Below, piece by piece: positions 8,917 through 15,783 of a stretch of 64,000 bases of DNA (position 1 is its first letter; each line of letters starts with the position of its first letter). The stretch comes from Paenibacillus sp. YPG26. GTDB taxonomy: Bacteria > Bacillota > Bacilli > Paenibacillales > Paenibacillaceae. The translations under genes were made by a program, and so were the position numbers. Where the stretch lies: contig NZ_CP084530.1 of NCBI RefSeq assembly GCF_023704175.1, forward strand, positions 1,634,001 through 1,698,000, written 5' to 3'. The notes beneath the pieces are model-generated. The model made no database searches, was not told the DNA's origin, and worked only from the letters and a program-made list of their open reading frames with translations.

Positions 8917-10962
8917 ATGGATATCAGCACGATATCCGTGAAGCAGGTCAGCGGCGTGAGTGCTCTCAAAGAGGGGGAGCTTCACGCCTTTGGCGTCTTT
9001 ACGGTACAAGATTTACTTGAATATTATCCGTTCCGTTATGAAGATTACCGCCTCCGTTCATTAAGTGAAGTGAAGGATGGGGATAAGGTAACGGTACAGG
9101 CCAAGATTATGGGACTTCCGGTACTTCAGCGTTATGGCAAAAAATCGAGATTGACCTGTAAAGTAATGGCCGACGAGTGGATGTTCACGGCGACCTGGTT
9201 CAATCGGCATTTTCTAAAAGACCAGCTGACGCCTGGCCGGGAGATTACGCTGACAGGCAAATGGGACCAACGCCGTGCGCAGATGACCGTCTCGGAATCG
9301 GAGTTCCCGGATAAGGGCGTGATCCGCAGCGGAAGCCTGCAGCCGGTCTATTCCGTTGGAGGGAACATCACCCAGGCCTGGATGCGCAAGACGGTAGGAC
9401 AAGCTCTGACCCAGTTCGGGGAGATGATTCCCGAGATTCTGCCGGAGGATCTTGTCCGCAAGTATGAGCTTATGCCGCGAAAGCATGCGATTCTACGCAT
9501 TCATCAGCCGCAGGATAGCCATGAAGGACAGGAAGCCCGCAAGCGGATGGTGTACGAGGAGCTGTTCCTCTTTCAGCTGAAGCTTCAGGCCTACCGGGCC
9601 ATGAATCATGAACGGATGGACGGGATTGAGCACACGGTAGACAATGCGACGGTCAGAGAATTTGTCCGGAGTCTTCCTTTTGAACTGACGGATGCCCAGA
9701 AGAAAGTGGAGCTTGAAATTCTGAAGGATATGCGCTCTCCCTTCTGCATGAATCGTCTGCTCCAGGGGGATGTTGGCTCCGGTAAGACGGTCATTGCTGC
9801 TGTTGCGCTATATGCTGCCGTCAAGTCAGGCCACCAGGGGGCCTTCATGGTACCAACTGAAATTCTGGCGGAGCAGCATGTGAGGTCGCTCACAAAGCTG
9901 TTCGAGCCGTACGGGATTACCGTAGGCCTGCTTACGGGAAGTGTAACGGGAAGGCGGCGCAAGGACCTGCTTGGTGCCCTGCAGATGGGCCTGGTTGATG
10001 TGGTTGTAGGTACTCATGCCCTGATTCAGGAGGAAGTATACTTCCGGAGCTTAAGTCTCGTCGTCACCGATGAACAGCATCGGTTCGGTGTGAATCAGCG
10101 CAGTATTCTGCGGCGAAAAGGGTTCAACCCGGACGTCCTGACCATGACGGCGACGCCGATTCCGAGAACGCTGGCCATCACGGCTTTTGGGGATATGGAT
10201 GTGTCAACACTGTCTGAACGGCCCAAAGGAAGAAAGCCGATTTCTTCCTATTGGGTCAAGCATGACAAGATGGACCGGGTGCTTGGGTTCATCTCGCGTG
10301 AGATCGGGCAGGGCCGTCAGGCTTACCTTATCTGCCCGTTGATTGAGGAGTCCGAGAAGCTGGATGTCCAGAATGCCATTGACCTCTATGTGTCGATGTC
10401 CCAGGCGTTCCCCGACTTCAAGGTGGGTCTGCTGCACGGCCGGATGTCAGCGGCCGAGAAGGAGGAAGTGATGCGCGAGTTCTATGCGAACGAGGTGCAG
10501 CTTCTCGTCTCGACGACCGTGGTTGAGGTCGGCGTTGACGTTCCCAATGCGACGCTGATGATTATTATGGACGCCGACCGGTTCGGCTTGTCCCAGCTTC
10601 ACCAGCTACGCGGCCGGGTTGGCCGGGGAGAGCACGCCTCTTACTGCGTGCTCATCGCAGATCCGAAGTCGGAGGTAGGTCAGGAGCGGATGAAGGTCAT
10701 GACCGAGACGGACGACGGCTTCGAAGTGGCCCGGCGGGACCTTGAGCTTCGCGGTCCCGGCGATTTCTTCGGCACGAAGCAGAGCGGCGTGCCGGAGTTC
10801 CGAATCGCGGACATGGTCAGCGATTTCGCAGTGCTTGAGGCGGCGAGGGGGGATGCCGCCTCGCTGGTGGGCGAAGAGGCGTTCTGGACTTCGCCGGTGT
10901 ACAGCCCGCTGCGGCATTATTTGCAGCGGGAGCAGATTTTGCAAGGTGAGCTGATTGACTAG
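8917..10962 (+). CDS. recG: ATP-dependent DNA helicase RecG
   Basis: A 681-residue SF2 helicase that remodels stalled replication forks and Holliday junctions. The N-terminal wedge OB-fold domain is followed by helicase motifs GDVGSGKT (Walker A), TDEQHRFG (motif II, DEQH), TMTATPIPRT (motif III), STTVVEVGVDVPN and QLRGRVGRGEH (motif VI). The C-terminal RDLELRGPGDFFGTKQSG is the TRG motif needed for branch migration. The ATG lies 15 nt after the degV stop, so yloU-fakA-degV-recG form one operon. The second half of recG is visibly richer in GC than its neighbours. Confidence 0.97.
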   Translation: MDISTISVKQVSGVSALKEGELHAFGVFTVQDLLEYYPFRYEDYRLRSLSEVKDGDKVTVQAKIMGLPVLQRYGKKSRLTCKVMADEWMFTATWFNRHFLKDQLTPGREITLTGKWDQRRAQMTVSESEFPDKGVIRSGSLQPVYSVGGNITQAWMRKTVGQALTQFGEMIPEILPEDLVRKYELMPRKHAILRIHQPQDSHEGQEARKRMVYEELFLFQLKLQAYRAMNHERMDGIEHTVDNATVREFVRSLPFELTDAQKKVELEILKDMRSPFCMNRLLQGDVGSGKTVIAAVALYAAVKSGHQGAFMVPTEILAEQHVRSLTKLFEPYGITVGLLTGSVTGRRRKDLLGALQMGLVDVVVGTHALIQEEVYFRSLSLVVTDEQHRFGVNQRSILRRKGFNPDVLTMTATPIPRTLAITAFGDMDVSTLSERPKGRKPISSYWVKHDKMDRVLGFISREIGQGRQAYLICPLIEESEKLDVQNAIDLYVSMSQAFPDFKVGLLHGRMSAAEKEEVMREFYANEVQLLVSTTVVEVGVDVPNATLMIIMDADRFGLSQLHQLRGRVGRGEHASYCVLIADPKSEVGQERMKVMTETDDGFEVARRDLELRGPGDFFGTKQSGVPEFRIADMVSDFAVLEAARGDAASLVGEEAFWTSPVYSPLRHYLQREQILQGELID

Positions 10963-11040
10963 AGCAGCTGGTTGGGCTGATCTCATTTGAACTCATTTTC
11001 GCGTGTTATCGGGAGTATTCTATTTTTCATGAACTATCTG

Positions 11041-11061
11041 CACTCCTGCCGTCATATATTA
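11041..11061 (+). promoter_or_regulatory. Possible sigma-K-like promoter of spoVIF
   Basis: CATATATTA at 11053-11061 fits the late mother-cell -10 pattern CATAnnnTA, with a simple AC-type -35 at 11041-11043. It stands 33 nt before the spoVIF start. The Bacillus spoVIF homologue (yjcC) is a late mother-cell gene. The motif is short, so confidence is limited. Confidence 0.35.
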
Positions 11062-11093
11062 GAACAGTGACGTACGGGAGGTGAGAAGCAGCT

Positions 11094-11381
11094 TTGAATT
11101 ATCAGCAGTTTGGAATCAGCCCGCAGCTCGTTGAACGGGTTAAGCTCAAGATGAAGAACAAGGCGGTCAAGGATCGTGTGAAGCAGCTGACGGAGAACCT
11201 GACGAAGGGGGACCTGCAGGACCCGGCTAAAGTACACAGGCTGGTGAGATCCGCTGCGGGGATCATGAATGAGAGATTGTCTTCAGTTCAAGAGCAACAG
11301 ATGGTTCAGTTCGTTATTACACAGAAAATTGACCCGAAGAATACCTTCCATCTCATCAAGCTGTGGGGCATGTTCAGGTGA
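11094..11381 (+). CDS. spoVIF: Stage VI sporulation protein F (SpoVIF)
   Basis: A 95-residue soluble protein starting MNYQQFGISPQLVERVKLKM and ending IDPKNTFHLIKLWGMFR, typical of the SpoVIF (YjcC) family. In Bacillus this protein is needed for correct spore-coat assembly through GerE. TTG 11094 is preceded by GGGAGGTGAG (11076-11085). A terminator follows at 11401, so the gene is monocistronic. The assignment rests on recognised family sequence and length. Confidence 0.8.
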   Translation: MNYQQFGISPQLVERVKLKMKNKAVKDRVKQLTENLTKGDLQDPAKVHRLVRSAAGIMNERLSSVQEQQMVQFVITQKIDPKNTFHLIKLWGMFR

Positions 11382-11400
11382 ATCCGCAGACTCATCCTTC

Positions 11401-11437
11401 AAGCTGATATCCGGTTGTGCCGGTATCAGCTTATTTT
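11401..11437 (+). terminator. Terminator after spoVIF
   Basis: The stem AAGCTGATA-CCGG pairs with CCGG-TATCAGCTT and is followed by ATTTTGTT. Confidence 0.75.
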
Positions 11438-11491
11438 GTTATAGGCCGATCTCCAAGGACACGGCTATAACGTCTTTGGGCTGCTTGCTGA

Positions 11492-11544
11492 TTGCTTTTT
11501 AAGCTAATAAGGTATAATTTTATATTGACATGTCAGTAGGTCAA
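11492..11544 (+). promoter_or_regulatory. Promoter and putative operator of the TetR gene
   Basis: TATAAT at 11513-11518 is a perfect -10, with a weak TTGCTT about 15 nt upstream. Just downstream is the 10-bp palindrome TGACATGTCA (11526-11535), nested in a wider TTGAC-N10-GTCAA arrangement (11525-11544). An operator over the transcription start is the usual place for TetR self-repression. The palindromes are seen; the binding is inferred. Confidence 0.5.
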
Positions 11545-11568
11545 AAAAAGAAAGGAGAGGAGGATCTA

Positions 11569-12141
11569 TTGACCCCTCGCACCAAAGAACAGAATGAAGC
11601 TATACGCACCCGCCGGATGGGGCAAATTATGAGGGCTGCTGCCGAGGCTTATGTAATCAAAGGGATTAATATGGATATGCGTGATGTGGCCGCAGCAGCG
11701 GATCTCGGTTATGGCACGGTGTACCACTATTATAAGAACAAGTATGATTTATTATCTGATCTTCTTACCATGGCTCTAGGTGAGGCGGAAGAGATAGGTC
11801 TGAACTATCTGATCAAGGGCAGTTCCGTCCAAGATTATGGCATGACTCTGCTGCGAAGGTGGAGGAAAGATCCGTCCCTGTTCGTTCTGTATAAGCTTGC
11901 ATGCGAGCATTTCCGGGAGCTTCCGGAGCAGGAGGCGAAGGTATTTGCAGAACGGTTCAGACAGAGTGTTATTATTCCTTTGGCTGAAGTGCTCGGGACA
12001 CTACGCAGAGATTCGCGTCTGGAAGAGTCAGCCTTTCTGATCATTGGCGGTCTGGTAGGCTGCGCAGGTCTATCGGTATATCGCCGTTCTGCGGAAATGA
12101 ATGAAGATGAAATTGTGAAGCTGCTGCTTGGCGGATTTTAG
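11569..12141 (+). CDS. TetR/AcrR family transcriptional regulator
   Basis: A 190-residue one-domain repressor. The N-terminal helix-turn-helix region has GQIMRAAAEAYVIKGINMDMRD, then VAAAADLGYGTVYHYYKNKYDLL, a textbook TetR recognition helix. The C-terminal ligand domain is unrecognised. TTG 11569 is chosen over ATG 11530 because GGAGAGGAGG ends 6-7 nt before it and because the 11530 start would fall inside the palindromic operator. The map gene follows 22 nt downstream in the same direction, so the two may be cotranscribed. Confidence 0.9.
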   Translation: MTPRTKEQNEAIRTRRMGQIMRAAAEAYVIKGINMDMRDVAAAADLGYGTVYHYYKNKYDLLSDLLTMALGEAEEIGLNYLIKGSSVQDYGMTLLRRWRKDPSLFVLYKLACEHFRELPEQEAKVFAERFRQSVIIPLAEVLGTLRRDSRLEESAFLIIGGLVGCAGLSVYRRSAEMNEDEIVKLLLGGF

Positions 12142-12163
12142 AGATGAGAGGAGCGATATAACT

Positions 12164-12910
12164 GTGATTACTCTAAAAACAAGACATGAGATTGAGGCTA
12201 TGAGGAGGGCTAGTGAGATTGTGGCCGATTGCCACCGGGAACTCGCAAAGCTCATTGCACCCGGAATTACGACAATGGAGATCAACGATTTTGTGGCTAA
12301 GCATATTACCAAGCTGGGAGGTAAGCAGTTCACCAAAGGGTATAACGGATTCCCAGCAGAGACCTGTGCTTCCATCAATGACGTGGTTGCCCATGGATTT
12401 CCGGGTAGGACGCCGCTGAAGGAAGGGGATATCGCCAAAATTGACATTGTGGTGGAGTGTGACGGCTGGTTCGGTGACTCAGCATGGTGTTATGAGGTTG
12501 GTCAAGTCAGTGAGCTTGCCCAGAAGCTGATGCGGGTTACACGGGAATGCCTGTATCTGGGCATTGAGCAGGCTGTTCCGGGCAACCGACTGGGAGATGT
12601 GGTGTCGGCTATTCAGAAGCATGCGGAGAATAACGGTTTCTCGGTTGTACGTGATCTGCTCGGCCACGGCATTGGGCGCTCTCTGCATGAAGAGCCTAAC
12701 TACGAGCACGTGGGGACAGCTGGGAAGGGAGTCCTTCTCAAAGAAGGCATGGTCTTCACCGTGGAACCGATGATCAATGAAGGAACGTACCGGATTACAA
12801 TCGACGAAGACGGTTGGACAGCCCGGACGGCCGATGGGAAGCTGTCCGCCCAGTATGAGCATACGATTGCGGTTACTGAAGGCGGGCCAATTATTCTGAC
12901 AGAACAATAA
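12164..12910 (+). CDS. map: Methionine aminopeptidase, type I
   Basis: A 248-residue enzyme removing the initiator methionine from nascent proteins. It begins MITLKTRHEIEAMRRASEIV. The metal ligands are visible in DIVVECDGWFGDSAW (two Asp), GHGIGRSLHEEP (His), FTVEPM (Glu) and QYEHTI (Glu). GTG 12164 is preferred over the in-frame ATG 12128, which lies inside tetR; GAGAGGAG stands upstream and the length then equals the family norm. Bacillota often carry another map in the ribosomal-protein operon, so this TetR-linked gene may be a second copy. Confidence 0.95.
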   Translation: MITLKTRHEIEAMRRASEIVADCHRELAKLIAPGITTMEINDFVAKHITKLGGKQFTKGYNGFPAETCASINDVVAHGFPGRTPLKEGDIAKIDIVVECDGWFGDSAWCYEVGQVSELAQKLMRVTRECLYLGIEQAVPGNRLGDVVSAIQKHAENNGFSVVRDLLGHGIGRSLHEEPNYEHVGTAGKGVLLKEGMVFTVEPMINEGTYRITIDEDGWTARTADGKLSAQYEHTIAVTEGGPIILTEQ

Positions 12911-12968
12911 ATACCAGCCATTAAAGCCTATTCAAGGCGGATTCCCCAGTAATAACCTGTTGTCAAAG

Positions 12969-13012
12969 CGAATATTTGTTCGTATTATGAATATAATAAG
13001 AACAAACGTTCT
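12969..13012 (+). promoter_or_regulatory. Two LexA (SOS) boxes flanking a -10 element
   Basis: The Bacillus LexA box is CGAAC-N4-GTTCG. CGAATATTTGTTCG at 12969-12982 differs in one core position. AGAACAAACGTTCT at 12999-13012 is a perfect 14-bp palindrome with an intact GAAC-N4-GTTC core. A perfect TATAAT at 12992-12997 lies between them. This layout predicts tight LexA repression of the 13030-14761 operon. Confidence 0.85.
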
Positions 13013-13029
13013 GATAGTGGGTGAATATA

Positions 13030-13125
13030 ATGAGAGTACTCTGGTTCAGAAATAGGATTATCCTTAATGAGCTTGAACATGCTAACAGAAATCAGGCCTC
13101 AGCGCCAAGAGGGAATCTTACATGA
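13030..13125 (+). CDS. 31-codon ORF at the head of the SOS operon
   Basis: A short frame starts at ATG 13030, 17 nt after the second LexA box and behind GTGGGTGA. It encodes a basic peptide beginning MRVLWFRNRIILNELEH. Its TGA (13123-13125) overlaps the ATG of the next gene (13122) as ATGA. That coupling and the promoter position suggest it is translated, either as a micro-protein or as a leader tuning the downstream gene. It resembles no family I know. It could also be chance. Confidence 0.5.
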   Translation: MRVLWFRNRIILNELEHANRNQASAPRGNLT

Positions 13126-13499
13126 AACAGGCGCCTTATCGGACTGAGGAAGAGGCAGGATGGGTTAAGGAGTTTCTTTTACTGCCGCTCATTCTGGATT
13201 TAATGGAAAGGGATGCGCAGCTGATCTCATCGCGTTCGGCTCCCTTCAAGCTGCCTGAGCTCTATATGGCTGTACTGCGTGAATTGCAGTCCCGAATTAC
13301 CCAGGAGCTGAGTCGGATCCGGCAGCAGATGCGCCAGCATGGAATTAAGGTGTATGAGCAGCATCGCACCAAGGCGGGGCTTGAGGCGCGTTACTTGTGC
13401 CGGGGCTACCAATATGAATTCTCCATGCTCTGGGGCTTCGCCCGGGCAGAGATTGATAGACGCATAACCCTCTATCTGGAAGAGGTGGTACTTAAGTGA
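13122..13499 (+). CDS. Unknown 125-aa protein of the SOS polymerase operon
   Basis: A 125-residue soluble, mostly helical protein with a basic middle. It has a hydrophobic patch KEFLLLPLILDLMERD, a Gln/Arg-rich amphipathic helix around SRIRQQMRQHGIKVYEQH, and a C-terminal RGYQYEFSMLWGFARAEIDRR. I do not recognise the family. It overlaps the genes on both sides (ATGA before, GTGA after), so it is translationally coupled to the Y-family polymerase. Bacillus uvrX-type genes often follow a small YolD protein; this could play the same part, but the sequence does not clearly look like YolD. A polymerase accessory role is inference. Confidence 0.75.
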   Translation: MKQAPYRTEEEAGWVKEFLLLPLILDLMERDAQLISSRSAPFKLPELYMAVLRELQSRITQELSRIRQQMRQHGIKVYEQHRTKAGLEARYLCRGYQYEFSMLWGFARAEIDRRITLYLEEVVLK

Positions 13500-14761
13500 G
13501 AGCAGCAGATCGGGTCATTATGCTTGGAGACTGTCAATCGTTCTATGCCAGTGTGGAGAAGGCGGAGAATCCCGCATATAAAGATCGTCCTCTCGTCGTT
13601 GCGGGAGACCCGGCCCGCAGATCGGGGATTATTCTGGCGGCTTGTCCCCTCGCGAAGAGTTACGGAATAACTACGGCGGAGCGGCTTGGGGAAGCGCTTA
13701 GGAAATGCCCTGAGGTGGTTGTGGTGAAGCCGAGAATGCAGCGGTATATTGATATTTCCCTTAGAATCACAAAAATTTATGAGCAGTATACCGATCTGGT
13801 TGAGATCTTCTCCATTGACGAGCAATTTCTGGATGTAACGGGGAGCCTCCGGATTTTTGGGGACCCCTATACAATGGCCTGGTCAATTCAGCAGAAGGTG
13901 CTTGAAGAGACCGGAGTCCGGGTACGCTTCGGAATCAGCTCTAATAAGATGCTGGCCAAGGCGGCTACGGATATCTGGGCGAAGAAGAATGCGAAAGGCA
14001 TCTATATTCTGAACAAATCAGAGCTGGCCGAAACTCTATGGAAGCAGCCGGTGGACAAAATGTTCGGGGTAGGTTCCCGAATGCGGAACCACTTTCTAAG
14101 CTTGGGGATGCTTACCATTGGCGATGTCGCCAGAACGCCGCTGCCCCGGCTTAAGGAGAAGTTCGGTGCGCGGTTTGGCAAGCAAAGCGATATTCAGGCC
14201 GAGGTAATGTGGAGAACGGCCAACGGCATTGACGATTCTCCCGTGACGCCGGCCACATTCAATACACCACCCAAGTCTGTCGGACATATGATGACCCTTC
14301 CCCAAGACTATACGGATGAGGAGCAGATTAATACTGTCCTCCTGGAAATTGCAGAAGAGGTCTGCAGAGACTGCCGCCGAAAGGGGTACATGGGCCAGGT
14401 AGTATCCGTAGGCTGCATGTGCAGTCCCTACGAGACAGGGACGGGCTTCTCACGCCAGATGAAGATCCCGGACCCAACGAACGATACGAACACCGTATTC
14501 CGTGCAGCCAAAGCTTTATTCTACCGGCATTGGGATCGTATGCCAGTGCGCCAGATCGGGGTAACGCTCAGCCAGCTGGTCACGGATGAGGAATATCAGC
14601 TGACCCTGTTTGATGATCTGGCGAAATCCCAGGCTCTGAACAAGGCCACTGACTTCATTAAAGACAGGTATGGCAGCGCGGCTATTGTAAGAGCCGCCTC
14701 CTTGACGTCATCCGGTCAAGCGCTGGAAAGGTCACGAAAAATCGGTGGTCATTACAAATGA
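13496..14761 (+). CDS. Y-family translesion DNA polymerase (UvrX/UmuC-like)
   Basis: A 421-residue error-prone polymerase that copies past damaged bases. Catalytic acidic residues are Asp12 in GDCQSFYASVE and Asp108-Glu109 in SIDEQFLDV. The RFGISSNKMLAKAATD and FGVGSRMRNHFLSLGM regions are the palm and thumb marks of the UmuC/UvrX branch, and the C-terminal little-finger domain ends the protein. A QLTLFDD segment near residue 367 resembles a beta-clamp-binding motif (QL-L-F). GTG 13496 overlaps the preceding stop as GTGA. LexA boxes upstream place it in the SOS response. Confidence 0.92.
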   Translation: MRAADRVIMLGDCQSFYASVEKAENPAYKDRPLVVAGDPARRSGIILAACPLAKSYGITTAERLGEALRKCPEVVVVKPRMQRYIDISLRITKIYEQYTDLVEIFSIDEQFLDVTGSLRIFGDPYTMAWSIQQKVLEETGVRVRFGISSNKMLAKAATDIWAKKNAKGIYILNKSELAETLWKQPVDKMFGVGSRMRNHFLSLGMLTIGDVARTPLPRLKEKFGARFGKQSDIQAEVMWRTANGIDDSPVTPATFNTPPKSVGHMMTLPQDYTDEEQINTVLLEIAEEVCRDCRRKGYMGQVVSVGCMCSPYETGTGFSRQMKIPDPTNDTNTVFRAAKALFYRHWDRMPVRQIGVTLSQLVTDEEYQLTLFDDLAKSQALNKATDFIKDRYGSAAIVRAASLTSSGQALERSRKIGGHYK

Positions 14762-14774
14762 CAGTTCATCCAAT

Positions 14775-14817
14775 ACAGGGGTGTCCTTACGGTTATCCGT
14801 AGAGACACCCCTGTTTC
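14775..14817 (+). terminator. Terminator after the SOS operon
   Basis: A long perfect stem (ACAGGGGTGTC with GACACCCCTGT) has an inner TACGG/CCGTA extension. The T run is short (TTT), so termination strength is uncertain. Confidence 0.7.
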
Positions 14818-15783
14818 AGGTTAGAATAGTGCAGCATGATGGCTTGAGAATACTAGTATTAGGCTCTTTGAGTATAGGGTGGAGAGTTACCGAAGGTCTG
14901 GGTCAGAGTAATCAGTTAAACTCGGCGGATTATTCGGATGAAAAGAATCGGAAATTATCGATTTTGTCACAAAAACAACAAAAAAGATGCGTGAAAGTTA
15001 GTCGTAAAGACATTCTTGACCCGGTTTCCAAGGTTAAATGAAAAGTCCAGGGCGGGAAAGTGGCTGTACGGACATTGTCGAATCAGGAAGCAGCATATCG
15101 AATGAGGTAGAAATCAGGAGAGAGGTCCTTGAGAGACTTTGTGGGGGGAAATCAGCTTTTTACAAAAATAAGGAAAAGCGGGAGAGTAATCCTAGGAAAA
15201 AAGGAGGTTTAATTGGGACTTTTTCCCGGGGTACAAGGAAGGGAGTAGTTGGTAAATTATCAAAAGACCCTATATAGGTCTACCTAACCCTTTTTGTAAA
15301 ATGGTAATAATTGAAAAACGTTGATATAGAGCGATTTTCAAGCGTTTCCTGCTAAGACTTTGGTATCAATTCTGTTACCGAATTGGAAAAGGGTGGGATA
15401 ATAACCACAACTTCGATATATCGCTAGCGTTTAATACTACATATAATGAGTCTGAGCCATTGGAGCGGTCAGGGCAAATCCCTATGAGGTGTGACTAGGC
15501 TTGAATTGATAAGGGAACTTCTGGAATCTCGCAACTAAAATAATCACAGTAATTTAGGAGTTTTTGTGTTTGTCCGGGATTAGTAGTTTTTTGTAAGAAA
15601 TGTTATGCAATGTCGTGGAACTTTCATGAAAGTCCCGAAAAAAAATGCTCCCATCCGCCTAGTTACTTTATGAGTTCTCTTGGTTAATCATTAAGGAGTG
15701 ACAAAGGGAGTGGAGGTGTGAGAGCCTTACTATGGAAATCGCCTGCATACAAAAAAATAGCGAGGTGAAGGGATTTTATAGCG
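14818..15783. other. Non-coding stretch of about 970 bp before the exopolysaccharide cluster
   Basis: No convincing gene is present. Frames at 14745-15041 and 15038-15277 lack good ribosome binding sites and have unconstrained composition. The DNA is poorer in GC and richer in purines on + than its flanks. It holds a TATAAT at 15442-15447, a hairpin AGACC/GGTCT near 15263-15281, and a near-palindrome around 15617-15636 followed by A residues, which is not a + strand terminator. A long 5' leader for the downstream operon is possible. No known riboswitch was recognised. Confidence 0.6.

Noticed and set aside
14745..15277. Two consecutive + strand ORFs of 98 and 79 codons after the Y-family polymerase
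   Set aside because: The first begins inside the polymerase gene and crosses its terminator; neither has a ribosome binding site or recognisable protein features, and codon use looks random.
15455..15500. CAGGGCAAATCC segment recalling the c-di-GMP-I riboswitch
   Set aside because: The second conserved block (GACGCAAAGC) and the tetraloop receptor parts are not present, so the likeness is local only.
15617..15645. Near-palindrome GGAACTTTCATGAAAGTCCC followed by a run of A
   Set aside because: The run is A, not T, on +, and on - no T run follows the stem, so it is not an intrinsic terminator in either direction.
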